From positions 1 through 36,899 of the forward strand of contig JAODBO010000106.1 in NCBI GenBank assembly GCA_025464005.1: a stretch of 36,899 nt of DNA. Reading direction: 5' to 3'. The stretch is from Acidimicrobiaceae bacterium (GTDB taxonomy: Bacteria; Actinomycetota; Acidimicrobiia; Acidimicrobiales; Bog-793). A model generated the notes under the pieces. The model had not been told where the DNA came from. It did no database searches and was given only the letters and a program-made list of their open reading frames with translations. Below are positions 7,215-15,204 of this stretch, in pieces (the stretch's first letter is position 1; each line of letters begins with the position of its first letter). The position numbers were made by a program, and so were the translations under genes.

Positions 7215-8096
7215 ATGGGTTCATCGATCATCCAGGCAGTGATCGACGGGGTGCTCACCGGGGGCGTGTACGCGCTCATGGCGGCAGGGCTGACGCTGAT
7301 CTTCGGGGTGATGGACATCATCAACATCGCCCAGGGGATCTTCGTGATCCTCGGTGCCTACCTGAGCTACGCGCTCTCGGTGCACGCCGGGATCGACCCC
7401 TTCCTGGGCCTGTTCATCACCATCCCCGCGCTCTTCCTCATCGGGATTGGCGTCGAGTGGGGCTTCATCCGCAGGCTGAAAGAGGGTGACCGCACGGCGA
7501 TGTCGATCCTCGTGACCTACGCGGTCTCGATCATCATCGAGGGGGTGCTGAACGTCAGCTTCAGCGTCAACTACGTGCAGATCCACGCCTGGTACGTCAA
7601 TCGATCGGTGCACCTGTTCGGCTTCTACCTGCCATACATCTACTTGTTCGGCTTCGCCATGGCGGCCGTGCTGCTCATCGCCATCTACGCGCTCCTCTAT
7701 CGGACGCGCTTCGGGGCGAGCGTCCGGGCCTCGTTGCAGGACCGGACGGCAGCACGGCTCGTCGGGATCGACGTCCGCCGCGTCTCGACGATCTGCTTCG
7801 GCCTCGGCGTCGCGGTCACGGCGGCGGGAGGCATGGTGTTCGGCGCGACGAACGCCTTCAATGCGTCGACGAGCTACGACCTCATCTCGCGCCTCCTCGC
7901 GATCGTGATCCTCGGAGGTCTCGGGAGTATGGGCGGGGCCCTCGGCGCCGCGGTGTTCATGCTCGTGCTCGAAGACGTCGTGGCAGTCGTCTGGTCCCCG
8001 GTCTGGGCGACGGCCGTCTTCTTCGCCGCCCTCGTCGTCGTGCTCTCTGTCCGGCCTGCCGGGCTGTTCGGCCGGCAGGTCGCGAGGGCCCAATGA
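7215..8096 (+). CDS. ABC transporter permease, LivH type
   Basis: This 293-residue polytopic protein has about eight hydrophobic segments and LivH hallmarks: the N-terminal GVLTGGVYALMAAGLTLIFGVMDIINIAQG, the cytoplasmic loop RTRFGASVRASLQDRTAARLVGIDVRRV, and AIVILGGLGSMGGALGAA, the coupling-helix region that contacts the ATPase. It begins four bases after the binding-protein stop and overlaps the next permease by ATGA. With LivM it should form the membrane channel of the importer. Confidence 0.93.
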   Translation: MGSSIIQAVIDGVLTGGVYALMAAGLTLIFGVMDIINIAQGIFVILGAYLSYALSVHAGIDPFLGLFITIPALFLIGIGVEWGFIRRLKEGDRTAMSILVTYAVSIIIEGVLNVSFSVNYVQIHAWYVNRSVHLFGFYLPYIYLFGFAMAAVLLIAIYALLYRTRFGASVRASLQDRTAARLVGIDVRRVSTICFGLGVAVTAAGGMVFGATNAFNASTSYDLISRLLAIVILGGLGSMGGALGAAVFMLVLEDVVAVVWSPVWATAVFFAALVVVLSVRPAGLFGRQVARAQ

Positions 8097-9190
8097 GCGC
8101 CGGGGCGAAGAGCTCGACGGAGGCGTACGTGAGCGACACCGGCGTCTCGACCGGGAGGCGGTCGGCCATCGCCGCCGCCTGGCTCGTGTTCGGGGCCCTC
8201 CTGCTCGTGTTCCCGATCCTGTTCTCGAACCCGACGGTCACCACGATCGCCGTTTTCACCCTGATCTACATGACGGCAGCGACCGCCTGGAACGGGTTCG
8301 CGGGCTACTCCGGTTACATCCCGCTAGGTCATGCCGTCTTCTTCGGCGTCGGCGCGTACACGATGGCGCTCGTCTCGCTCCACCTCAACCTGCAGGGCGG
8401 CTACGAGATGTTCGCGCTCGTCCCGCTCGCCGGGGTGGCGGCGGCGGTCATCGCTGTGCCGTTCGGCCTGATCGCGTTGCGGACGAGGCGTCACACCTTC
8501 GTGGTGATCACGATCGCCGTCTTCTTCATCGTGCAGTTGCTGGCGTTCAACCTCGGCTTCACCCAGGGATCCTCCGGGGTGCAGGTGGCCACACCGTTGT
8601 GGACTGCCGCCTCCTTCAACGACCGCTTCTACTACGCGGCCCTCGTGATCCTGCTCATCGCCGTGCTCGTCTCGTGGGGCATCCGCCGGTCGCGTTTCGG
8701 CCTGCAGCTGCTCGCCATCCGCGACGACGAGGACCGAGCGCGGGGACTGGGCGTGAAGGTGCAGCGCGTCAAGCTGCTCGGGTTCGTCCTGTCGGGCGTC
8801 ACCGTCGGCATGGTGGGCGCGCTGTACGCCTTCTTCATCGGGCAGATCTACCCGCAGTTCGCCTTCGATCCGCTGTTCGACGTGACTATCGCCCTCATGG
8901 CATTCTTCGGCGGCCTCGGAACGATCTCGGGACCGCTGCTCGGTGCGCTCATCCTCGAGCCGCTCCAGCAGTACCTGACGCTCCAGTACTCGGTCGGCTC
9001 GCTCTACCTCATCATCTACGGAGCGCTGTTCCTCATCGTCATCCTCACGATGCCGCGCGGCATCATCCCGACGATCGGGGACCGCCTCGCGATGCGGCGC
9101 GCCGAGCGCCTCGGGCGGGAGGAGAGCCCATCGGCTGCCCCGGTGTCGCCGCCCGTCGAGGTCGCTCCCTTCAGCGGAGCGGCTCGATGA
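8093..9190 (+). CDS. ABC transporter permease, LivM type
   Basis: This 365-residue partner permease starts inside the LivH stop (ATGA). A non-membrane N-terminus of about 20 residues is followed by hydrophobic segments and LivM signatures: AATAWNGFAGYSGYIPLGHAVFFGVGAYT, the loop RSRFGLQLLAIRDDEDRARGLGVKVQRVKLL, and ALMAFFGGLGTISGPLLGA near the coupling helix. The C-terminal tail (about 45 residues after TMPRGIIPTIGD) is hydrophilic and Pro/Ser-rich. It should pair with the 7215 permease. Its stop overlaps the following ATPase start. Confidence 0.93.
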   Translation: MSAGAKSSTEAYVSDTGVSTGRRSAIAAAWLVFGALLLVFPILFSNPTVTTIAVFTLIYMTAATAWNGFAGYSGYIPLGHAVFFGVGAYTMALVSLHLNLQGGYEMFALVPLAGVAAAVIAVPFGLIALRTRRHTFVVITIAVFFIVQLLAFNLGFTQGSSGVQVATPLWTAASFNDRFYYAALVILLIAVLVSWGIRRSRFGLQLLAIRDDEDRARGLGVKVQRVKLLGFVLSGVTVGMVGALYAFFIGQIYPQFAFDPLFDVTIALMAFFGGLGTISGPLLGALILEPLQQYLTLQYSVGSLYLIIYGALFLIVILTMPRGIIPTIGDRLAMRRAERLGREESPSAAPVSPPVEVAPFSGAAR

Positions 9191-9963
9191 GCGCGCTCCT
9201 CGAGGTGGAAGGCGTCTCCAAGTCCTTCGGCGGCCTGCGCGCCCTCTCGCTCTGCTCCCTCTCGGTGCAGCGTGGCTCTATAGCGGGGCTCATCGGACCG
9301 AACGGCTCGGGCAAGACGACGCTGTTCAACGTCGTCACCGGCTACGTGCGGCCCGACGCCGGGTCGGTCACCTTCGACGAGAAGTCGATCACGGGCGCCC
9401 GCCCCGACGAGGTATTCGCCCTGGGGCTCGGCAGGACCTTCCAGCTGACGCGCATCTTCGCCCGCCTGACGGTGCTCGAGAACATGCTCGTCGCCACCCA
9501 ACGCAACGAGGGCTGGCTGCGCAGCATCATGCGGGCCGCAGCGTCGCCAGCCGAGCAACGCCGAGCGATGGAGCTGCTCGACTTCGTCGGGCTCGCCCGT
9601 CTTTCGGCCACGAAGGCCGGCACGCTCTCCTACGGTCAGCGCAAGCTCCTCGAGCTGGCCTACGTGCTCGTCGCCGATCCCGCGGTAATCCTGCTTGACG
9701 AGCCCGCGGGTGGGGTCAACCCGACCTTGATCAACGAGATCCGCGAGCGCATCGTCGCGCTCAACCGCGAGGGCAAGACCTTCCTCGTCGTCGAGCACAA
9801 CATGGAGTTCGTCATGGGCCTGTGCCATCAGGTCACCGTGATGCACCAGGGCTCGGCCATCGTGAGCGGGACCCCCGACGTGGTGCGTGCCGATCCGCGC
9901 GTGCTGGACGCTTACCTTGGCGGTGGCGAGGAGGAGGACCGTGATGACGTCGCTGTCGGCTGA
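9187..9963 (+). CDS. ABC transporter ATP-binding protein, LivG type
   Basis: This 258-residue ATPase has Walker A GPNGSGKT at residues 37-44, the LivG-type ABC signature LSYGQRKLLELA (family members usually read LSYGQQR), Walker B VILLDEPAGGVNP, and the switch His in FLVVEHNMEFV. LivG proteins are recognised by GRTFQLTRIFARLTVLENM, present here. ATG 9187 overlaps the LivM stop (ATGA); the open frame extends far upstream but only antisense to the conserved LivM frame. It should energise the importer as a heterodimer with the following ATPase. Confidence 0.94.
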   Translation: MSALLEVEGVSKSFGGLRALSLCSLSVQRGSIAGLIGPNGSGKTTLFNVVTGYVRPDAGSVTFDEKSITGARPDEVFALGLGRTFQLTRIFARLTVLENMLVATQRNEGWLRSIMRAAASPAEQRRAMELLDFVGLARLSATKAGTLSYGQRKLLELAYVLVADPAVILLDEPAGGVNPTLINEIRERIVALNREGKTFLVVEHNMEFVMGLCHQVTVMHQGSAIVSGTPDVVRADPRVLDAYLGGGEEEDRDDVAVG

Positions 9964-10738
9964 GCCATCGGCGCCCGGCGGCCCCGTGCCCGGTGCCGGC
10001 CCGGTGCTGCTCAGTCTCGACGGCGTCGTCGCCGGCTATGGCGGTGGCGACGTCTTGAAAGGCGTGACCTTCGATGTCGCCGAGGGCGGGATCACCTGCA
10101 TCGTCGGGCCGAACGGTGCCGGCAAGTCCACGTTGTTAGCGGCCGTGAGCGGCCTCCTGTGCCCGCGGCTCGGGACGATCACGTTTCGCGGCGAGGAGCT
10201 CGGCGGGAAGAGCCCGAAGGCGATCTTGCAGCGGGGCATCGTCCAGGTTCCGCAGAATCACAGCCTCTTTCGCGAGATGTCTGTCAGGGAGAACGTGGAG
10301 ATGGGCGCGTTCCTCGTCCGCGACCGAAAAGTCGTCGCCGAACGCCTGGAGCGCATCGCGTCGCTGTTCCCCATCGTGTCCGAGCGGGCCGGCGACAAGG
10401 CGGGGAGCCTCTCGGGTGGCCAGCAGCGGCTTGTCGAGTTCGCGCGCTGCCTGATGCTCGACCCGGCGCTCGTCGTCCTCGATGAGCCCTCGATGGGCCT
10501 CGACCCGAAGACGCTGCACTCGATGTTCGAGACCGTGCGGCTGATGCATGCCGACGGCCGGACCATCCTGCTCGTCGAGCAGAACGCCCGCGCCGGCCTG
10601 CGTCTCGCCACCCACGGTGTCGTGCTCGAGAACGGTCGCGTGCGGCTCACCGGCTCGGGCCGCGAGGTGCTCGAGCACCCCGAGATCGGCGCCCTCTACC
10701 TCGGCGGAGCGGTGGCGCCCGTGGCCACCGGCTCGTGA
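9944..10738 (+). CDS. ABC transporter ATP-binding protein, LivF type
   Basis: This 264-residue second ATPase has Walker A GPNGAGKST at about residues 55-63, IVQVPQNHSLFREMSVRENVEMGAF (the LivF Q-loop region), signature LSGGQQRLVEFARCLM, Walker B LVVLDEPSMGLDPK and switch His replaced in LLVEQNARAG, as usual for LivF (EQN). ATG 9944 is chosen for the GAGGAGG a few bases upstream; the gene overlaps LivG by 20 bp. The N-terminal 25 residues are Pro/Gly-rich and precede the ABC fold. Its stop overlaps the amidohydrolase start (GTGA), which ties transport to metabolism. Confidence 0.94.
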   Translation: MTSLSAEPSAPGGPVPGAGPVLLSLDGVVAGYGGGDVLKGVTFDVAEGGITCIVGPNGAGKSTLLAAVSGLLCPRLGTITFRGEELGGKSPKAILQRGIVQVPQNHSLFREMSVRENVEMGAFLVRDRKVVAERLERIASLFPIVSERAGDKAGSLSGGQQRLVEFARCLMLDPALVVLDEPSMGLDPKTLHSMFETVRLMHADGRTILLVEQNARAGLRLATHGVVLENGRVRLTGSGREVLEHPEIGALYLGGAVAPVATGS

Positions 10739-11811
10739 CGGCGAGCGTCGAGGGGACCTCCAGCGTCGCCACGGTGGTGGACGTCCACGCTCACGTCACC
10801 GTGCCGGAGATGCTCGCGGGCGCCGGCGCGTACGGGCGCTTCCGCCCGCACGTGCACCTGAAGGACGGCCACCAGGTCGGCGTACAGCTCGGCGGACGCG
10901 GCATCGACTCGATCGTCGACGAGCTCTCTCGGATCGATGTCGTGCTATCGGAGTCGAGGGAACGAGGCGTCGAGCGGATCGTCGCATCGCCGTGGGTGGC
11001 GACGCTTCCCCACTCCATGGACCTCGGCGCCGCGACCGAGCTCTGCCGGGCGCACAACGCCGGCATGGCGGCTGCCGTGGCGCGAGATCCCGGGCGGGTC
11101 GACGGTCTCGGTGCCGTGCCGTTGCAAGACGGCCTCCGGGCCGCCGAGGTGCTCGCCGAGGCCGTCGCCTCCGGGCTCGTCGGCGTCGAAATCACACCGT
11201 CGGTCGACGGCCGCTGGCTCGGCGACGCCTCCCTCGAGCCGTTCTGGGAGGCCGCAGAGGAGCTGCGCGCCATTGTGTTCGTCCACCCGAGCACGCGCGG
11301 GCTCGGGATGGACGTCTTCGACGAGTACTACCTGTGGAACTCGGTGGCGAACCCGACCGAGACCGCCATCGCCGCGGCGCACCTGCTCATGTCCGGCGTC
11401 CTCGAGCGCCACAGGCATCTCGCGATCGTGCTCGCCCATGGCGGTGGGGTCCTGCCGGCGGTGGCCGGCAGGCTCGACCAGGCCTGGCGGGTGCGCCCCG
11501 AGGCGCGCGCGCACCTCGTGTCGTCGCCGCTCGACTCGTTCCGACGGCTCCGCTTCGACAGCGTGACCCACGACGCCAGCGCGCTGCTCGCGCTCGTGCG
11601 CGCTGTGGGCGCCGGGAACGTCCTGCTCGGATCGGACCGCCCCTTCGACATGGGACGGGCGGAGCCGGTGGCCGACGTGCGCGCGCTCGGTCTGGACCTC
11701 GACGAGGAAGCCCGCATCCTCGGTGGGAACGCCCTCGAGCTCATTGCCGGAGTGCGCGGCGGCGCGGCGGCGAGTGGTGGACGGGGGCGGCGCGACGGAG
11801 TTGGACTATGA
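10735..11811 (+). CDS. Amidohydrolase-2 family metal-dependent hydrolase/decarboxylase (ACMSD-like)
   Basis: This 358-residue TIM-barrel protein belongs to amidohydrolase family 2, which includes aminocarboxymuconate semialdehyde decarboxylase, gamma-resorcylate decarboxylase and related enzymes. Metal-binding residues visible are H18 and H20 (VDVHAHV), His in FVHPSTRG, His in LAHGGGVLPAVAGRLDQAW and Asp in LLGSDRPFDMG. This set is typical of the non-oxidative decarboxylases. GTG 10735 overlaps the ATPase stop. The C-terminal 15 residues are Gly/Ala/Arg-rich and end inside a tandem repeat that supplies the stop codon. The expected role is to decarboxylate or hydrolyse the imported compound; the exact substrate is unknown. 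Confidence 0.87.
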   Translation: MTASVEGTSSVATVVDVHAHVTVPEMLAGAGAYGRFRPHVHLKDGHQVGVQLGGRGIDSIVDELSRIDVVLSESRERGVERIVASPWVATLPHSMDLGAATELCRAHNAGMAAAVARDPGRVDGLGAVPLQDGLRAAEVLAEAVASGLVGVEITPSVDGRWLGDASLEPFWEAAEELRAIVFVHPSTRGLGMDVFDEYYLWNSVANPTETAIAAAHLLMSGVLERHRHLAIVLAHGGGVLPAVAGRLDQAWRVRPEARAHLVSSPLDSFRRLRFDSVTHDASALLALVRAVGAGNVLLGSDRPFDMGRAEPVADVRALGLDLDEEARILGGNALELIAGVRGGAAASGGRGRRDGVGL

Positions 11812-11843
11812 GGAGTTGGACTATGAGGGGAGTTGGACTATGA
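11797..11843 (+). repeat. Three-copy 15-bp repeat GGAGTTGGACTATGA at a stop/start junction
   Basis: Exact copies lie at 11797-11811, 11812-11826 and 11829-11843. The first supplies the last codons and TGA of the amidohydrolase. A two-base insertion separates copies two and three. Each copy contains GGAG and ATGA, elements of ribosome binding and stop-start coupling. It ends next to the real ribosome binding site (GGGAGGT) of the M24 gene. Confidence 0.95.
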
Positions 11844-11856
11844 GGGAGGTCCCGTG

Positions 11857-13107
11857 ATGGCCGAGGCGATGCCCGAGCGACTCCCGGCGCCCGGCCGTAT
11901 GGGCGTCGACTTCGAGCAACGAGTCGACTTCGACCGGCTGCGCGAATACCGGCTCGCGAGGTCGCGGGCGGCGCTCGAGGCCTCGGAGCTCGGCGCGCTG
12001 CTCTGCTTCGACGTGAACAACGTCCGCTACATCACCTCGACCCAGATCGGCGAGTGGGTGCGGGACAAGGTCTGCCGCTATTCACTCCTTACCAGGGGTG
12101 GCGAGCCGATGATCTGGGACTTCGGCTCCGCGGCCAAGCACCACCGGCTGTACGCGCCGTGGCTGGCGCCGGAGAACTCTCGCGCCGGCATGCTCGGCCT
12201 GCGCGGCTCGGTCGCTCCCGACGCGGGGCTGATGGACGCCGCCGCGACGGAGATCAAGGCACTCCTCGACGACGCCGGCGTGGGCGACGCACCTGTCGGC
12301 GTGGACCTCGCCGAAGTGCCGATGCTCCGGGCGCTGGAGCGCGCCGGGATCGACGTGCGTGACGGCCAGCAGGTCATGCTCGACGCGCGGGAGATCAAGT
12401 CCCGCGACGAGCTGATGCTGCTGTCGATGTCCGCCGCGATGGTGGACGGCGCCTACCAGCTCATCTCCGAGATCTTGAAGCCGGGGATCCGTGAGAACGA
12501 GGTGGTCGCCGCGGCGAACGACTACCTCTACCGCCAGGGGTCGGACGACGTCGAGGCGATCAACGCCGTGTCGGGTGAGCGGTGCAGCCCGCACCCGCAC
12601 AACTTCTCCGATCGGCTGATCCGCCCGGGCGATCAAGCCTTCTTCGACATCATCCAGTCCTTCAACGGCTACCGGACCTGCTACTACCGGACCTTCGGAG
12701 TCGGTCGCGCGACCGTGTCGCAGCGTGACGCCTACAGCCAGGCGCGTGAGTGGATCGACGCGGCAATCGCGCTCGTGAAGCCGGGGATGACGACGGACGT
12801 GATAGCCCGTGCGTGGCCGCGCGCGCAGGAGTTCGGGTTCGACAACGAGATGGAGGCATTCGGCTTGCAGTTCGGCCACGGCCTCGGTCTCGCGCTTCAC
12901 GAGCGTCCTATCATTTCGAGGTTGAACTCCCTCGAACACCCGATAGAGCTGAAGGAAGGGATGGTGTTCGCCCTCGAGACCTACTGCCCGGCCTCCGACG
13001 GCTACTCGGCTGCGCGCATCGAGGAGGAGATCGTCGTCGCCGCGGACGGTCCGCGGGTGATCACGCTGTTCCCCGCGCAAGAGCTGTTCGTGGCGAACGA
13101 GTACTGA
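11857..13107 (+). CDS. M24 family (Xaa-Pro peptidase/creatinase fold) protein with altered metal site
   Basis: This 416-residue protein has an N-terminal creatinase/prolidase domain (about residues 20-165, LLCFDVNNVRYIT) and a C-terminal pita-bread domain. Compared with metal-dependent M24 peptidases, the ligands are D264 (FFDI), C275 where the second Asp is expected 11 residues later (YRTCYYRTF), H341 (FGHGLG), E374 (FALETY) and E389 (RIEEEI). The Asp-to-Cys change resembles the loosened site of creatinase, which uses no metal. It may therefore be a C-N hydrolase or lyase and not a peptidase. ATG 11857 follows GGGAGGT at good spacing; TTG 11833 inside the repeat is possible. It is embedded in the island operon. 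Confidence 0.85.
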   Translation: MAEAMPERLPAPGRMGVDFEQRVDFDRLREYRLARSRAALEASELGALLCFDVNNVRYITSTQIGEWVRDKVCRYSLLTRGGEPMIWDFGSAAKHHRLYAPWLAPENSRAGMLGLRGSVAPDAGLMDAAATEIKALLDDAGVGDAPVGVDLAEVPMLRALERAGIDVRDGQQVMLDAREIKSRDELMLLSMSAAMVDGAYQLISEILKPGIRENEVVAAANDYLYRQGSDDVEAINAVSGERCSPHPHNFSDRLIRPGDQAFFDIIQSFNGYRTCYYRTFGVGRATVSQRDAYSQAREWIDAAIALVKPGMTTDVIARAWPRAQEFGFDNEMEAFGLQFGHGLGLALHERPIISRLNSLEHPIELKEGMVFALETYCPASDGYSAARIEEEIVVAADGPRVITLFPAQELFVANEY

Positions 13108-13125
13108 CCAAAGACTGCCGGACCA

Positions 13126-13185
13126 GTCCCACCCGGTGCTGTCCCACCCGGTCAAGTCCCACCTGGAGCAGTCCCACAAGGAGCG
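13126..13185 (+). repeat. Four-copy 15-bp tandem repeat (GTCCCACCYGGNNNN)
   Basis: Units start at 13126, 13141, 13156 and 13171 with an exact 15-bp period, each opening with GTCCCAC. In the fourth unit the CCGG part has become AAGGAG, the ribosome binding site of the E1 alpha gene at 13190. The array fills most of the gap between the M24 stop and E1 alpha. In the E1 alpha frame it would encode an SHxxx pentapeptide repeat if translation began at GTG 13136. Confidence 0.92.
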
Positions 13186-13189
13186 AGCA

Positions 13190-14242
13190 ATGTTCGGAAG
13201 TCGAGCGCAGTCGAAGGGCCAGAGCGAAGCGGTCAGCGAAGCTAGCGAGGAGCCGCCGCCACCGCCCGACCCCGCGACCCGGCTCGCCCTCTACCGGCAG
13301 ATGGTGGCGATGCGCGGCTTCGAGAAGCGCGCCTACGACCTGTTCCTCCAAGGTCTTGTGAAGGGGACGAGCCACCTCGGGCTCGGCCAGGAAGCGATCG
13401 CCGCGGCTTTCGGCTGCGCGATGCGCCACGACGACTACACCTTCGCCACCTATCGCGGCCACAACCACACCCTCGCCCGGGGCGTTCCGATGACGCCGGT
13501 CATGGGCGAGCTGATGGGACGCAGCTGCGGCCTGATGGCGGGCAAGGGCGGCTCGATGCACCTCACGAGCGTCGAGCACGGGATGATGGGCTCCTACGCG
13601 ATCATCGGAGCGCACCTCACCATTGCCAATGGCGCCGCGTTCTCCGCGAAGTCGCGGGGAACGAGCCAGGTGGCGGTGTGCTTCTTCGGTGACGGCACGA
13701 CCAATATCGGGGCCTTCCACGAGGCGCTCAACCTCGCGGCCGTCTGGAAGCTCCCGGTCGTCTTCGTCTGCGAGAACAACCTCTGGATGGAGTACACCCC
13801 GATCGCGAGCGTCACCGCCGTCGCCCACCCGGCGGCCGATCGCGCCAGCGCGTACGGCCTCGCGCCGATCCTCGTCGACGGCAACGACGCCGATGCGATG
13901 TACGACGTCGCGACCACGGCACTCGCGCGGGCCCGAGCCGGCGATGGACCGAGCCTGATCGAGGCCGCCACGTACCGACATGGCGGCCACAGCCGCGCCG
14001 ATCCCGGCAAGTACCGCTCCGACGAGGAGCTCGAGTACTGGCTCGGGCGCGATCCCCTCCCCGCCTATCGCGGCCGGCTCCTCGGTGCCGGGGTGGACGA
14101 GGCCGTGCTGGCTGCGCTCGAGGCCGAAGTGGCGGCCGAGGTCGACGAGGCGACCGAGCAGGCAAAGGCGAGCCCGCCGCCATCGCTCGATCTCGTGATG
14201 AGCGACGTGTGGGCAGACGGAGGATCGTCATGGCGGAACTGA
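13190..14242 (+). CDS. TPP-dependent 2-oxoacid/acetoin dehydrogenase E1 component, alpha subunit
   Basis: This 350-residue protein matches the alpha subunit of heterotetrameric E1 enzymes (acetoin, pyruvate or branched-chain 2-oxoacid dehydrogenase). The TPP motif begins GDG at residues 167-169 and ends at CENN (about 30 residues later). TYRGHNHTLARG and YRHGGHSRADPGKYRS, the loop region near the active site, are also present. ATG 13190 follows AAGGAG; an in-frame GTG at 13136 would add a repeat-encoded tail. The first 28 residues are a low-complexity linker ending in EEPPPPP. The closest resemblance is to AcoA-type subunits, but the substrate is not determined. It overlaps the beta gene by 13 bp. 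Confidence 0.9.
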   Translation: MFGSRAQSKGQSEAVSEASEEPPPPPDPATRLALYRQMVAMRGFEKRAYDLFLQGLVKGTSHLGLGQEAIAAAFGCAMRHDDYTFATYRGHNHTLARGVPMTPVMGELMGRSCGLMAGKGGSMHLTSVEHGMMGSYAIIGAHLTIANGAAFSAKSRGTSQVAVCFFGDGTTNIGAFHEALNLAAVWKLPVVFVCENNLWMEYTPIASVTAVAHPAADRASAYGLAPILVDGNDADAMYDVATTALARARAGDGPSLIEAATYRHGGHSRADPGKYRSDEELEYWLGRDPLPAYRGRLLGAGVDEAVLAALEAEVAAEVDEATEQAKASPPPSLDLVMSDVWADGGSSWRN

Positions 14243-15204
14243 CCTATCGCGACGCGGTCGCCGCGGCCATCGCGCAGGAGATGGAGCGCGATGAGTCGGT
14301 CGTGTTCATCGGCGAGGATGTCGGCGCGGCCGGCGGGGTGTTCAAGGCCACGGTCGGGCTGCTCGAGAAGTTCGGCCCCACCCGTGTGCTCGACACCCCG
14401 ATCTCCGAGCAGGCGATCCTCGGCGTGGCGATGGGCGCGGCGATGACCGGCATGCGCCCGATCGCGGAGATCATGTTCTCCGACTTCTTCGCCGTGTCGT
14501 GGGACCTCGTCGCGAACGAGATCGCGAAGACCCGCTACATGACCAACGGTCAGGTCACCCTGCCGCTCGTGATCAGGTCCGGTAACGGCGGCGGCTCGCG
14601 CTTCGGCGCCCAGCACTCACAGAGCGTCGAGAACTGGGCGATGGCGATCCCCGGGCTGAAGGTGGTCGCGCCTTCGACGCCACGCGATGTCATGGGGCTG
14701 TTCGCCGCGGCCGTGCGCGACCCCGATCCCGTGCTGTTCTTCGAGCACAAGTCGCTCTACTCGCTGAAGGGCGAGGTCGAAGACGGCGAGATCCTCGACG
14801 AGCTCGGCAAGGCGGCGACGAGGCGCGAGGGCAAGGACGTGACGATCGTCGCCCTTGCGGCGATGGTTCCACGTGCCCTCGCCGCGGCCGAGCAGCTGGC
14901 GAGCGAGGGCGTCGAGGCGACGGTCATCGACCTTCGAAGCCTCGTGCCGCTGGACGTGAGCGCCGTCGCGGCCTCGATCGCCTCGACCGGGCACCTCGTC
15001 ACCGTCGAGGAGAACCCGCGGCTGTGTGGCTGGGGAGCGGAGCTCTCCTCTATCATCGCCGAGGAGAACCTGTTCGACCTGGACGGTCCTATCGTGCGTG
15101 TGACGACCCCGCACGTGCCACTACCGGCGGCAGACACCCTCGAGGACGCGGCCATGCCCTCCGCGTCGCGCATCGTCGAGGGAGTAAGGAGGTCCCTCGC
15201 ATGA
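14230..15204 (+). CDS. TPP-dependent 2-oxoacid/acetoin dehydrogenase E1 component, beta subunit
   Basis: This 324-residue partner of the preceding alpha subunit has the transketolase-like pyrimidine-binding domain (GEDVGAAGGVFKATVGLLEKFG, DTPISEQAILGVAMGAAMTG) and the C-terminal domain (KDVTIVALAAMVPRALAAAEQL, VIDLRSLVPLD, VEENPRLCGWG). ATG 14230 follows GGAGGA and lies inside the alpha gene's end. E1 normally hands an acyl group to lipoyl-E2, but neither E2 nor E3 lies in this window. The next gene, overlapping by ATGA, is an aldehyde dehydrogenase. E2/E3 may be elsewhere, or the product may leave as an aldehyde. Confidence 0.9.
   Translation: MAELTYRDAVAAAIAQEMERDESVVFIGEDVGAAGGVFKATVGLLEKFGPTRVLDTPISEQAILGVAMGAAMTGMRPIAEIMFSDFFAVSWDLVANEIAKTRYMTNGQVTLPLVIRSGNGGGSRFGAQHSQSVENWAMAIPGLKVVAPSTPRDVMGLFAAAVRDPDPVLFFEHKSLYSLKGEVEDGEILDELGKAATRREGKDVTIVALAAMVPRALAAAEQLASEGVEATVIDLRSLVPLDVSAVAASIASTGHLVTVEENPRLCGWGAELSSIIAEENLFDLDGPIVRVTTPHVPLPAADTLEDAAMPSASRIVEGVRRSLA

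Noticed and set aside
8599..9186. Upstream extension of the LivG frame
   Set aside because: It lies in an alternative frame over conserved LivM sequence; ATG 9187 with the ATGA overlap is the natural start.
13126..13185. CRISPR-like array
   Set aside because: Units are 15 bp and contiguous with no spacers; no cas gene nearby. The same applies to the other three arrays.
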